Positions 33,641 through 45,600 of a stretch of 64,000 nucleotides of DNA are shown in pieces. A model generated the notes under the pieces. That model searched no databases. It was not told the origin of the DNA and saw nothing but the letters and a program-made list of their open reading frames with translations. This DNA comes from Aplidium turbinatum (Eukaryota; Chordata; Ascidiacea; Aplousobranchia; Polyclinidae), in contig OU964923.1 of the NCBI GenBank assembly GCA_918807975.1, positions 2,976,001-3,040,000 on the forward strand, read 5' to 3'. The position numbers were made by a program, and so were the translations under genes. How positions within the stretch are numbered: the stretch's first letter is position 1; each line of letters opens with the position of its first letter.

Positions 33641-34845
33641 CCACGTACACAGTGAATATAAGCAATTTCGTAACAAACTAACTCGCATAAAAACTAAAGC
33701 GAAAAAGGCTTTCTACAAAAAAATATTCAAATTGGGTAGAAGTCCCTCAGATACTTGGAAGACTATCAACAAGATAATTCGTAAACAAAACAAAACTAAT
33801 GAATTACCATCCAAAATCTCGCTTAACAATCACACAACTACAGAAAAACCAAAAGAAATCTGCAAGGAAATGAATAACTATTTTGTGAATATTGGTCATA
33901 AATTAGCCAAAGGTAAACAAATAAGCACAAATTACAGAAATACTCTAAAAAATGGACGGTCTAGCCCTGTTACTTCCGTCAGCCTGCACCAACAGATAAT
34001 AACGAAGTAATAAATATAATTGATGACCTCAAGCATAACAAGTCCCCAGGATACGATGACATTCCCTTGACTATTATAAAGAGCTCAAAGTTCTTAATAG
34101 CTCCTTATCTTACCCGAGTCTTTAATAACTGTATGATTAGTGGACACTATCCTGAAGCTTTGAAAATAGCCAAAGTCATACCTATCTATAAATCAGGCTA
34201 CAAGCAGGAACCTCAGAATTACAGACCGATATCGATTTTATCGCCTTTCAACAAAATATTTGAGACAATCATTCACAAACGCTTGGCTAATTTCTGGGAA
34301 AAATATAAACTCTTCTCCTCTTTGCAATTTGGATTTCGCAAAAACTACTGAACCAATTTAGCAATTACTCACTTCCATGAAGATACCATAAATGAACTAA
34401 ACAACAATCACATTGTGTGCTCAGTGTTTATAGATCTCAAAAAAACATTCGATACAGTTAATCACGAAATCTTAATTGACAAATTGAATCATTATGGCCT
34501 AAGGGGAAACGTTAAAAACCTTATTCATTCATATCTAACCAATAGGCAGCAATACGTACATGGCGGGGAAATCAACTCTTCACGCTCAAATATTACTATT
34601 GGAGTTCCTCAGGGCAGTGTACTTGGCCCCTTTTTGTTTTCAGTTTACATAAACGATCTTCCCGATGCAAATAATTTGAAAAATCTACTCTATGCTGATG
34701 ACACAGTTCTCTATTTGGCTCAAAAAACTGCCAGCAACCTCCAGCCGATAATGAATAAAGAATTATGCAAACTCTACACTTGGCTTGATAACAATCAGTT
34801 GACATTTAAGTTATTTTGGCAGCCGATTGTAGCATCGAATAGACA

Positions 34846-34892
34846 GCGATAGACACGTGTTTCGCCCATGAGGCTGGGCTCATCAGTATCGC
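34846..34892 (-). ncRNA. Hammerhead ribozyme, left arm
   Basis: On the minus strand, stem I pairs gcgata with tatcgc, six perfect pairs. The core is CTGATGA and GAAA. Stem II is GCCCA/TGGGC with a six-base loop. Stem III is the minimal ACACGTGT self-pair ending in GTC. The cleavage site is expected between 34852 and 34851. Core and stems are complete. Confidence 0.87.
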
Positions 34893-34923
34893 ACCGTATT
34901 CTTGCCACTGATGAGCATACTGA

Positions 34924-34970
34924 TGCATACTGATGAGCCCAGCCTCATGGGCGAAACACGTGTCTATCGC
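34924..34970 (+). ncRNA. Hammerhead ribozyme, right arm, weakened stem I
   Basis: The same core and stems II and III as the left arm, now on the plus strand (core CTGATGA at 34930-34936, GTC end at 34964). Stem I keeps only three pairs, because the 5' side reads tgcata where gcgata would be needed. Self-cleavage is probably weaker. Confidence 0.7.
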
Positions 34971-35421
34971 TGTCTATTCGATGCTACAATCGGCTGCCAA
35001 AATAACTTAAACGTTTAATTGGAGGTCTCAATGGCTGGCGTGGAAGCTACACCGTTCTGGTTAGCGAAGCGTCACTGCAGCTCGCTGTGCTAGTGAGTAA
35101 TCAGCCTTGTGCTGATAGCCGGGAAGAACGCCTTTCTTCACACAATCAGTTGACACTCAACTTGAGTAAAACTAACTACATACTCTTTAACAATAAAAAG
35201 AGTGCACTCTCCGATATGCAAATAAAATTAAGTGATACAATAATTAAGGAAGTTGACCACACGTGCTACTTAGGAATCACAATAGATAACACACTCAACT
35301 GGAATAACACATTGATAGCCTCTGGAAAAAACTATCCTCTTCTTCAGGCGTACTGAGTAAACTTAGAAAATTTACTACTAGAAAAGTTCTAATCAATATT
35401 TATTATAGCATTGTACGGGAT

Positions 35422-38184
35422 GTGGTCGGCCTAGCTGAAACCAAAGTCATGAAAAGCCAAATTACAACTCATAACACTTCTAATCACAAACTGTTCCTAT
35501 CAAGTAATGAAACCTCTCGATCTAACGGAGTCGGCTTCCTGGTACACAAATCCTATGCTCCCTTTGTGGAAGGATACCAACCTATTTCTGACAGACTTGC
35601 TGTGTTACGTCTTCAAGGAAAATTCTCAAAACTAGTTCTCATACAGTGCTATTTCCCTACCTCCTCCCACCACGATGAGGAAGTCCAAGAACTATATGAC
35701 AAAATCCAAGCTATCATTGACAACGTACCAAAAAGAGATCACCTCTTCATTATGGGAGACTTCAACTGCAAACTAGGTCAACTACATAAAACATTCCCGT
35801 CATCAATTGGAAAACACACTCTGGCGACCGCAAATACAAGAGGCGAACTACTGGGCCAGTTCTGCGTAAAAAACAACCTCCAAGTCACTAACACATGGTT
35901 CCAAAAGAAAAAGAAAATGTTGTTTACTTGGACCTCTCCTGATGGGAAGACAAAAAACCAAATAGACTTTATCCTATCACGCACCTCGTCTTCTAGACTA
36001 AACGTCCTGAACAGCTCTACCTTGAACACTCCTGACATATCAGACCACAGAATGATACGTACAAAATTTAGAATAAGCTTCTCATGGCCTCAGAAGCAGA
36101 AGCGGAAACCAATCCAAAGACCCCACCTTATGAAACAACAAGAAGTCGCTGAACACTTCCAAGTAAATTTACAAAACAGATATGCCACCTTACAGCAAAT
36201 GACAGACCCAGAGTCCATACAAGAAGCTATAACCGCAGGGCTACGGGAAGAATCAGAAGTTGTTCTTCCCAGATATATGCACCAAGACCAACCGAACTGG
36301 ATGTCGCAACAAACTAAAAAAGCCATCCAATCTAAACACAAAATTAGAAAACAACATGGATCCTCATCTACTCAATATAAAATCGCTAAATCTGAGTCGA
36401 AGAAGCTCGTGAAAAAAGACCAAATGAAGCAATTAGAAGATAAAATCGATGAACTCAACACCTTACCTCCACACAAAATCTATTATGCTGCCATAAAGAA
36501 ACTTAAAGCAAAACCTAAAAACATCAGTTGGGGAATTAAAGATGCAAAAGGAAACATCCTCACGAGCAAAAGCTGTATCCTCGAACGATGGGCAAAATTC
36601 TATGAAGAACTCTATCACGACAATCCGCAACAGATACTCATCGATGACTCTGCCTCTGACGAAATCCCATCTATTTTAAGAAGCGAAATATCTAATGCTA
36701 TAAGCAACTTAAAGTATGACAAATTTCCCGGTATAGACGGCATTTACTCGGAATACCTCAAAGCAGGAGGCGAACCTCTAATCACAGCACTGCTTCATCT
36801 CTTCAATTCTATCTTAACAACGAAAAAGATACCCAGCAATTTTAAAGAAGCTCTAATAATTGTAATCTACAAGAAAGGCAATAGACTCGACTGCAGCAAC
36901 TACCGTCCAATAAGTCTACTCAGTCATGTATACAAACTCTTTATCACTATCATTGCGGCACGCGTAAAAAATGACCTATATGCATCCCTCCCCCCTACAC
37001 AAGCAGCCTACCAACCAGGAAGAGGAACAATCGAGCAAATCTTAGCGCTGGAACAAATCATAGAAAAGTCTATTGAATTCAACAATCCCGTTCATATCAC
37101 CTTCATTGACTTCAAAAAAGCGTTTGACAGTGTTAAATTACCCTACCTTTGGCAACTTCTGGATAAAACTTCCATCAACAAAAAATACATCAACCTCTTG
37201 AAAGCAACGTACGACGATTCTAAAGCACTAATCAAAACAGACATCGGAACAACCAGACGAATTGATATTATAAAAGGTGTTAAGCAAGGAGATGTCTTGT
37301 CTGCTATCCTGTTTTGCATCGTAGCGGCTGCAATAATCTCAGAAACAGAAAATAAGTGTACAACTGGATTCACCATCGGCGGTCATGTAATATCCAACTT
37401 AAGCTACGCAGACGATATGGCCATTTTGAATAATTCTAAACTGAAAATGCAGGAATACCTAGATGCTCTGTCAAAAAATGCTGCTAAATTCGGCCTCCAA
37501 ATAAATGTGTCCAAAACCAAATGTATGACAACCGACAAAACTAACAACACACTCAATCTCACTCTCTATGGAAAACAAATAGAACAAGTACCAGAATTCA
37601 TATATCTTGGCCACCGACTATCCGCAACCAACGATGGAAAGACGGCAGTGCAACACCGAATTGGCTTAGGCTGGGCAGCATTTGAAAAGAACAAAAAGAT
37701 TCTAACATCCGATAGACTCCCAATCAGACTGAAAGCAAAAATTTTCAACACCTACGTTTTACCAGTCGTGCTGTACGGTCTAGAATGCGTAAATTGGACA
37801 TCATCAACAATGAAAAAACTCACTACCTTCCAAAATCACATCATGAGAAGCATGACCAACAAAAGGTTACTTGATCACATAAAAATAGAAGATCTTTTAA
37901 CTATGACAAAACTACATCCAATTGCAGCAATAATAAAATCAAACGTTTTAAAACTGTTCGGCCACACTAAAAGATCACAATTCGGAATCAGCAAACTTTG
38001 CACAGAAGGCAAAGTAGAAGGAAAAAGAAAACGTGGCAGACAACCAAAACGATGGCAAGACAACATTCAATCATGGACCGGACTCCACTTGACGACACTG
38101 GGCGAGTTGGCTCAAAATCGCCACTCTTGGAAACAAATAAGCCATGTTGATGCGCAATCTGCCGCAGGCGGAGATAACGACTAA
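35422..38184 (+). CDS. LINE-E: RTE-like LINE with open endonuclease-RT frame
   Basis: 920 uninterrupted codons inserted in LINE-C. Endonuclease: L-A-E-T-K at the start, F-I-M-G-D-F-N-C-K near 110, and S-D-H-R-M near 200. The RT lies from about 430 to 700: Y-R-P-I-S-L-L, F-I-D-F-K-K-A-F-D-S-V, G-V-K-Q-G-D-V-L-S-A-I-L-F and catalytic L-S-Y-A-D-D-M. The C-terminus ends near H-V-D-A-Q-S-A-A-G-G. The first ~60 residues of the endonuclease and any ATG are absent, so the copy is 5' truncated. The tail is (ATG)n and the target duplication is short or absent. The open frame suggests a young insertion. Confidence 0.87.
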   Translation: MVGLAETKVMKSQITTHNTSNHKLFLSSNETSRSNGVGFLVHKSYAPFVEGYQPISDRLAVLRLQGKFSKLVLIQCYFPTSSHHDEEVQELYDKIQAIIDNVPKRDHLFIMGDFNCKLGQLHKTFPSSIGKHTLATANTRGELLGQFCVKNNLQVTNTWFQKKKKMLFTWTSPDGKTKNQIDFILSRTSSSRLNVLNSSTLNTPDISDHRMIRTKFRISFSWPQKQKRKPIQRPHLMKQQEVAEHFQVNLQNRYATLQQMTDPESIQEAITAGLREESEVVLPRYMHQDQPNWMSQQTKKAIQSKHKIRKQHGSSSTQYKIAKSESKKLVKKDQMKQLEDKIDELNTLPPHKIYYAAIKKLKAKPKNISWGIKDAKGNILTSKSCILERWAKFYEELYHDNPQQILIDDSASDEIPSILRSEISNAISNLKYDKFPGIDGIYSEYLKAGGEPLITALLHLFNSILTTKKIPSNFKEALIIVIYKKGNRLDCSNYRPISLLSHVYKLFITIIAARVKNDLYASLPPTQAAYQPGRGTIEQILALEQIIEKSIEFNNPVHITFIDFKKAFDSVKLPYLWQLLDKTSINKKYINLLKATYDDSKALIKTDIGTTRRIDIIKGVKQGDVLSAILFCIVAAAIISETENKCTTGFTIGGHVISNLSYADDMAILNNSKLKMQEYLDALSKNAAKFGLQINVSKTKCMTTDKTNNTLNLTLYGKQIEQVPEFIYLGHRLSATNDGKTAVQHRIGLGWAAFEKNKKILTSDRLPIRLKAKIFNTYVLPVVLYGLECVNWTSSTMKKLTTFQNHIMRSMTNKRLLDHIKIEDLLTMTKLHPIAAIIKSNVLKLFGHTKRSQFGISKLCTEGKVEGKRKRGRQPKRWQDNIQSWTGLHLTTLGELAQNRHSWKQISHVDAQSAAGGDND

Positions 38185-38809
38185 TGATGAACTACAATAT
38201 GGAATTATCAGCTGGGGATGCGCACCCACAAAATACTTGAATAGAATTCAAGTTATACAAAATAAGATAAATAAAATCGTTACAGGAGCATTTGAAATGA
38301 AAACTAAATTAATGCCACTCTATCAAGAAAATAAAATACTAACTGTTAATTCTACTTATAAACTAGAAATAAGCAAATTTATGTACAAATTTTATAATAA
38401 TAAACTACCGGAAAACTTCAAAACTTTCTTTACACATGTATCAGCTATTCATTGGTATAACACTCGACGTTCAAGTTCCAATTCACTTTATACTAAACAG
38501 GCAAACAATCAATTATTTCAAAAAAGTTTAAAATGCATGGAAATCAAGGTATGGGACGGTTTACCTCAAAATATGAAAAAAAAAACATGAAAAAAGGCTT
38601 CCAATTTTTCAGTAAAATGTGTAAAAAACACTTTTTCAATAATCAAAAGCTATAAAAACGACATCCACTACCTGACTATGTTAATTGTTGTTATTGTTTG
38701 TAGTATCTGTATTTGTTTTGTTTTTTTCTGTACTTCCTTCCTTCTTCTATTTTGTGTCAATTTGCAACAAAAGTAACAACGCAATACTTTCTTTCGTATA
38801 ACTATTTGA

Positions 38810-38874
38810 ATGAGAGAGTGCAGACTCGACGACCTCCTACGCCTTCAGGGCTACGGTCTTTCGCACTCTCTCAT
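38810..38874. repeat. Hairpin with 12-bp perfect arms
   Basis: atgagagagtgc (38810-38821) pairs perfectly with gcactctctcat (38863-38874) around a 41-base GC-richer loop. It sits between the LINE-C tail and the next element. It may be a 3' structure of LINE-C or an independent palindrome. Confidence 0.55.
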
Positions 38875-40915
38875 AGTCCTGTAGCATTTTTGGTCAACCT
38901 AGAAAAAAATCTTATAAAGACGAATAATATACCGTTGGAAAGATAATTTTATTAGCTTTTCCATGATGGGTTTTGTCATTTTTTTTTACTGTACTTTGGG
39001 GAAAAAAGTTACGACCAAAAACGTGCCAGGGGGTAAAACACTAATTTGCCCCCTGTAGAATTTTTGGTCAACCTAGAAAAAATTCTTATAAAAACGTATT
39101 ATATAGCCTACTGTTGGAAAGATAATTTTATCAGCTGTTCAATGGTGGGTTTAAATTGCCATTTTTTTACCTTGGGGAAAAAAAGTTACGACCAAAAACG
39201 TGCCAGGGGCTAAAACACTGATTTGTCCCCTGCAAAATTAGGTCAACCTAAAAAAATTCTTATAAAAACGTATTATATACTGTTGGAAAGATAATTTTAT
39301 CAACTTTTTAATGAATGGGTTCTGTTATTTTTTTTACCTTGGAAAAAAAGCTTCGACCAAAAATGTGCCAGGGGGAAAAACATTAATTTGCCCCCTGTAG
39401 AATTTCTGGTCAACCTAGAAAAAGATCTTATAAAAACGTATTATATACTGTTGGAAAGATAATTTTATCAACTTTTCAATGATGGGTTTTTTTATTTTTT
39501 TTACCTTGGGAAAAAATGCTACGACCAAAAACGTGCCAGGGGGTAACACATTAATTTTCCCCTAGAAAAAATTATTATAAAAGCGTATTGTATAGGCTAC
39601 TGTTGCAAAGATAACTTTATCAACTTTTCAATGATGGGTTTTGTTATTTTTTTTACACTTTGGGGAAAAAGCTACGACCGAAAACGTGGCAGGGAGTAAA
39701 ACACTAATTTGCCCAACATTATATTACAATTATAAGCTAAAATGTGATACCTTCGCAACACAATACACCATAAATTGGAATATTACTATCAGCCAAGCAA
39801 ACTAACAATCGGAAATCAAAAAAATAAAACATATGCAGTATCATATAACTTAATTAAGAGGTATTTATCATACGTTTAAGGGGTGGAGGGGTAAGATAAT
39901 AGGTGGGATTTCACCGCAATAAAAGGTTTTTCTCTGATAAGCAAGGACAAGTAAGCAACAAATAAAAGCTATGTAAGAGGTAGTGAAGAAGTTTTTAGTT
40001 GAAATGCTTTTTCATAGGGTATTTTGTTACAAAAACAATCTGTTCTCCCCTTCTCCCCAGACCTGGAGTGCCAAAAAATCCCGGTCTTGCTAGGATTAAA
40101 CCAGCTGTAGGCCTAAAGATTTAAAAACGACATTTAAAGTTTTAAGTTCTAATAAAATATAGCCTGAACACTAGGGTGTTTCATTTTTTCACCATTTTTG
40201 AAATTCAAAATGCGTAAAATGCGTAATATGGCCATTTTCTCTTTTTTTCTGCAGAGTTACGACCAGCGTTTCGCAATCCAGTTTCAAAGCATGACCAATT
40301 GTAGTATCCAAAGGGACTATCTCGCAGAAATAAGCTCCAACATGACACAGTGAATCACCAGTCCGAGGGCCTTGTCTACACTAATACGCACTAACACAAA
40401 TTGCTGATTCTTCTTGACTTGAATCCCTCTACAATGTATCACACTACTTTACTTAGCATTATCTGGGAAAACATGCAAGGGAAATAAAACTGACCGCAGT
40501 AAGTAAACAATAACATAACGAAGTTATAATAAACAACGACAGCTCTACTGGTGCCCCCCTGTCTTGCTCACTCTTCCCCCCTGAAACAGATGTGGCCTAT
40601 AATTCTATTTTAATTTATACCTTTTGCATCTATATCCTGCTTTTCTGTTGATAATTCATTAGTTTCTACCGTTCTGTTCGCCCATTGTAGGAAAGATAAA
40701 AATAAAAATATTCTTATGTTAAATTTTTTCCCCTAATTTCAATTTTTACACCCCTGACACGTTTTTGGTCGTAACTTTTTTTCCCCCAAGGTAAAAAAAA
40801 ATGACAAAACCCATCTTGAAAAAGCTGATAAAATTGTCTTTCCAATGGTATATCATACGTCTTTATAAGAATTTTTTCTAGGTTGACCCATTTTTAGACC
40901 AAATTCTACAGGACT
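38875..40915. mobile_element. Noncoding element with tandem ~170-bp subterminal repeats
   Basis: The ends are inverted: AGTCCTGTAG at 38875 and CTACAGGACT at 40906-40915. The left side holds about five diverged direct repeats of 155-175 bp (38879-39715) that share ttggtcaacctagaaaaa, gttggaaagataattttatc and gttacgaccaaaaacgtgcc. One copy in the opposite direction lies at 40745-40910. The middle (39720-40740) is unique AT-rich sequence without coding signal. No target duplication is clear. Subterminal repeats and inverted ends suggest a nonautonomous DNA transposon. Confidence 0.6.
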
Positions 40916-42454
40916 GTCATTGGATGCACACTGTCAGTTTTTGTTTTATGTATATTTCGGCGTTTCGCATCCAAACAAAAATAAAATGACCAACCATATC
41001 AACATAAAGCCAACATTACTTTTGAAACTACGCAGGTCGTATTTTGAGGTGTTTTACTAAACGTTGTTGTCATTTTATAAGCATGGCGTGCAATTTTTAT
41101 CAAATGCAATTTGAATCAACTTTTGCGCAATTAAAAAAGGTTAAAATATTCGACTTGTACAAACAAGCTTGCTTAGTCTGAAAGGCTCTAACTACAATAT
41201 TGCAAACAATGATACTCCCTAGAGTTGATCCTAACAATGTGATGCATACAACACGATATTGACTACCGTAGAAACGATGCTTTGCTTTTATCGGGCTATT
41301 GCTGAATAAACATTGAAAAACAAAAAAATTATATACTGCTAAAGACCTATCCCTACGTGCTGGAGTGGTTGTAGTACAGATTCAGCTGTCTTTGTATATC
41401 ATAGCTGCCATCGTCGTTGTTAGTTGAATAATAATTATTATTATTATTATTGTCCAAGCGTTTTCAATGCATACCAAATGATTTCATTTGCTGTGACGCG
41501 TTCTGTCAACCATACAACAAAACTAAACAGACTTGCAGTATTTAATCAACCTCATGTTTCAAGTGGTCAATCTGTTAAGTACGAGGCTTAAATAAAACTT
41601 TGATATCTTATCCACAGCATCAGATATCTAAATTAGAGAAAGGTACTACACAACAAAAAATATCCAATATAAAAGAATAACAGGTTGTTGATATAATAAC
41701 TATCGTTAATTTGCTGCAAGTGACATCATTTCTACACTGCTTGTATAAAGTAGTAGGGTTATGTTGCATCAGTGTGATGAGTGTCATATCCTCAAAGCTT
41801 TTGCTTATTATCCTGATTTGTGTTCGCTGTTTACACAAGAATGAAAATGAAAATCACAACAGTTTTAGCAGCACTATAGTGCAGCGATATCCCTACAGTT
41901 TATAGAGCTAGATTATGTTTTATACCAACATGCAGTGTTTGTTACTTTGATGCAAGTGACAAATAGTCATCACTTTTAACAACGCTTCTGTACAGTTTAT
42001 TTATTTTTTTTCTACTGGCAACTAAATAAAAATATTTATTTATTTGCATCAGACACAAAGTCCATAGAACGTCGTTCTGTACCTGATACACTCTAGCACT
42101 GTCGTATTTCGACAAATTGTGAATAATTCTGCACGAGTCGTTGTAAGCAACTCGTATGCTATTTAAGGTAGCCTACAAGTTTTATAATTACGCCATAGCT
42201 GAGAACCATAGATTGGCATGCAATATGATTGGTACATTACATTTTTAACTTCGGTAGAGCAATTTCCAAACTTGAACCTAAGCTGATTGGCAACAACATA
42301 AAGAGATCGCACTTGCATTTTAATGTCAGCGTCATCACTAATGATAGGTTGGTTGGTTTTGAATCTTTATCCTCGGACTGACAAAGCCTTGATAGGTTAT
42401 TCCTGGTCGCATACTTTTAAACTCTAAGGGATGAATTGGCAATTTAAAAAAAAA
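40916..42454. other. Noncoding, only a short (ATT)n run
   Basis: 1.5 kb of AT-rich sequence with a short ATT microsatellite at about 41430-41450. I found no gene, RNA or repeat that I can name. Confidence 0.4.
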
Positions 42455-42459
42455 GCAAC

Positions 42460-42686
42460 TGTTACGCTTGTAGGTAAACGTAAAGGAATTGAAAAGAGGT
42501 CTCAACGCGAGTAGAGCTAGAATGAACTAAGGACAAATCATTGTGTAGCTACCAAGAAGTCCTGCTGCCGTAATTACCAACTACTCACAGCCACAGGGCG
42601 GCACGACGTAATCAAGTGCACGTGACCCAGTGCAATGCACTAGGCAATGACCATAACGCAAAATAAACGTTACTCCAACTGTATCA
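42460..42686 (-). repeat. 3' LTR of Gypsy-2
   Basis: 227 bp with TG...CA ends, apparently identical to 47082-47308. Duplication gcaac on its outer side, purine tract on its inner side. Confidence 0.92.
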
Positions 42687-45600
42687 CTCCTCCCTTATAA
42701 ATTAACACTTAGCCGTAGAAATAAAACATTACAGCTAAGGGAGGGTGATACTAACCAAGTATTCACGACTTAACATACGTAATATATATAGTGCTTCTGA
42801 CAGATCACTGCAATAATGTCATATTACAATTAGGGTCAGAAGCACATACGACTAACAAACGTATTGACTAAGCCTGATAAAAATCAGGTCTGCGTCTGTT
42901 TCGAACTGGATAGCGTCTTTGTGGGACAGCTTTACTATGCCCAGAGTGTTCATTGGTATCGGTCGATTCGGAATCTTTCTTTGGAATTGGTGCAACCTTC
43001 ACTTTACTTGAATCAGAAAAGTCACTTTTACTTTCAGTATGAACGTTGTGAAACCTGGGTTGAAGTTGATTGATGTGTCTCTTCCAAACACCTCGTTCCG
43101 TTCGTACGTTGTACAGGACACGTCCTCGTCTTTTAATTACCGTACTTGGTAGCCACTTCGAACCAGATGCATAGTTTCGAGCATAAACTAATGAACCTTC
43201 TTCATAGCTTCGCTTATGAGATGCAGGTTCTTGTTTTGAATTACTTCTTTTCTTTGGCGAGAACAAGGACAATAGCGTTTTCGGCTGGCGCCCATGAAGA
43301 ACTTCGGCTGGAGTCTTCCAGTCGAGGCATGGGTGTGGTGTGCTTCTGTACGTTGTGACTACTAAGAGATGCGCATTTTGCTTGCTCACTTCTCCCTTAT
43401 AGTTCTTTTTCATCGCCCTTTTGAAAGTCTGGACAAAGCGTTCCGCTTCTCCATTTGAAGCAGGATGGAACACTGGCGAGGTGATATGATGTATTCCTAA
43501 CTTGATGCAAAATGTCTTGAACTCTCCGGACGTAAACTGGCTTCCGTTGTCTGAGACAATCGTGTCCGGAGAGCCTTCTATCGCAAAGATTTGTTGAAGT
43601 GCGCTGATCGTTGCTTTAGAAGTTGCCTGTCCGATGTTCTGCATAGAAACATAAGGATATTTTGAGTGAGCATCAACGCAAATCAGCCACATCTTTCCTA
43701 AGAAAGGTCCAGCATAGTCGAGATGAATCCGCTGCCACGGCTTTGTAGTTTTCGGCCATGCTTGGTACTCTTTGTCCGGAGCTTTTGCGACAAGCCTGCA
43801 AGGTCCGCACGACTTCACCATCTCTTCGATGCTTTTGTTCAACTCCGGCCACCATACGTATCTGCGTGCCATCTGCTTCGTTCGGGTGATTCCCCAGTGA
43901 CCTTCATGCAAGAGTTTTAAAACTTGTGCCTGCAAACATTGCGGAATTACTGCTCGTGGAAAACCGTTACGTTGTAAAAGTATTACATCGTTTTCTACCC
44001 ACATCGAGTCTTTATACGAAGCATAGCAGCGCAGCTTATCATTGTCAGGTAATATTCTAGGCCAACCGTCCTGGATATACGACAGAACTAATTTTAAGAC
44101 CGAATCGTGAAGCGTTTTTGTTTTAAGCTCGTTCGATGTTAAAGGTAAACCGTCCATGGTTTCCTCTACAGAATGAGAAACCTCCGCATTCTTTCGCTCC
44201 TCCTTTTCATCAAACGCTTTGTCTACCCCCGTAGGCAATCTAGACAGCCCATCTGCATTGCCACGCAGATTAGTTGGCTTGTATTGAATATCATATTGAT
44301 ATGCCATTAAAGTAATAGCCCATCGTTGAAGACGCTGAGCTGTTAGGACTGGTAGATTCTTTTTTGGTGAGAAAATCGAAACTAGTGGCTTATGATCCGT
44401 AATTAAAGTAAACTTCCTACCGTACAGGTATTGGTGAAACTTCGTTACTCCATAGATGATAGAGAGCGCTTCTCGTTCAATTTGTGAGTACCTCTTCTGC
44501 GTTTCACTCAAAGTTTTCGATGCATGGGCGAGTGGACGTTCCACACCATCGTGCTTCTGCATCAAAACTGCTCCTATTCCGTATTGGGATGCATCGGTGG
44601 CTAGTATGAGTTGTTTGCTCTCATCGTAGTGACTTAGCGTGGTTGCATTGATCACGTCCTCCTTCAGTTGTTGAAAAGCGAGTTTGCAATGTTGTGTCCA
44701 CCTGAATACTGCTCCTTTCTTCAACAAAGAATTTAAAGGTTTTGCCTTGTCTGGAAGATCTGCTATAAAACGACCATAATAGTTAATTTTCCCTAAAAAA
44801 GCTTGAAGTTCTTGAAGGTTTTGCGGCTGGGGTAATTGTTTTATTGCTTCGACTGATGTGCTCGACGGTCGCTTGCCGTCTTTGTCGATTACATGACCAA
44901 GATATTCAACCGAATCCTTGAAAAATTCACATTTTTGTACTTTAACACAAAACCCATACTCGCTTAAACGATCCATAAGCTTATTTAAGTTATTTCAATG
45001 ATCTTTTTCTGTCGGTCCCGTAACTAAGATATCATCTAGATATGCTGCTACACCAGGGATTCCCGAAATCATTTTATCCATGCAACGTTGAAATTGGGCT
45101 GGGCTTGACGCCACACCGAAACACATACGATTGTATTGGAAAAGACCAAAAGGTGTGTTTATGACGCAAAGTTTTTTTGCTTCGTCATCAAGCTCTAATT
45201 GCAAGTAAGCATCCGACAAGTCAATTTTAGAAAAGTACTGACCTTTTCCCAGCGATTCCAGCAACGTGTCCAACGTCGGCAACGGATGTTGATCCACTTG
45301 TATTTGCTGGTTCAGTCCCTTGAAATCACCGCAAATTCGTATACTTCCATTCGCTTTCGACACCGCTACGATCGGAGCTGCCCAGTCGCTATAATTTATT
45401 GGCTGCAAAACGTTGTGCTCCACAAGTCTGTCCAATTCTTCTTTGATAGCTTGCTTTTTGGAAAATGGAATTGATCTTGGTTTGGAAAAAACGGGCTTTG
45501 CTTCCGGTTTTAAGTGTATAGAAACTTTTGTCTTAACACATTTCCCAAGATCAGACGAAAAAACTCTGGAAAATTTGCAAGTTAAAGCTGAAACTTGCCT

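Larger units (their letters stand above)
34805..35141. mobile_element. 337-bp insertion with head-to-head hammerhead ribozymes
   Basis: It interrupts the LINE-C RT with exact 14-bp duplications acaatcagttgaca (34791-34804 and 35142-35155). The left 207 bp are an inverted repeat (arms 34805-34892 and about 34924-35011), and each arm carries a hammerhead motif. The last 130 bp are unique sequence. Ribozymes with such tiny stem III are known from Penelope-like elements, but no Penelope protein is present, so this is a nonautonomous relative or a fragment. Confidence 0.8.
17348..38809 (+). mobile_element. LINE-C: Jockey-superfamily LINE split by three insertions
   Basis: The LINE itself is at 17348-18287, 33646-34804, 35156-35421 and 38188-38809, and the rest is inserted DNA. 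Its parts are an APE endonuclease (L-T-E-T-R-L, then G-D-F-N-I-D-F and S-D-H-L-P), an RT with V-F-I-D-L-K-K-T-F-D-T-V, GVPQGSVLGPFLF and L-L-Y-A-D-D-T-V, and a C-terminal Y-G-I-I-S-W-G block ending near 38590. It lacks its 5' end. It has internal stops and frame changes even outside the insertions, for example TAG at 17688 and TGA near 34350. It is the oldest layer of this 21-kb nest. The exact 3' end is unclear. Confidence 0.8.

Noticed and set aside
38800-39720. CRISPR-like regular repeats
   Set aside because: The repeats are 155-175 bp, diverged and without unique spacers, and the DNA is eukaryotic.
38875-40915. Polinton or other large virus-like element
   Set aside because: Only about 2 kb, with no capsid, polymerase or integrase sequence.
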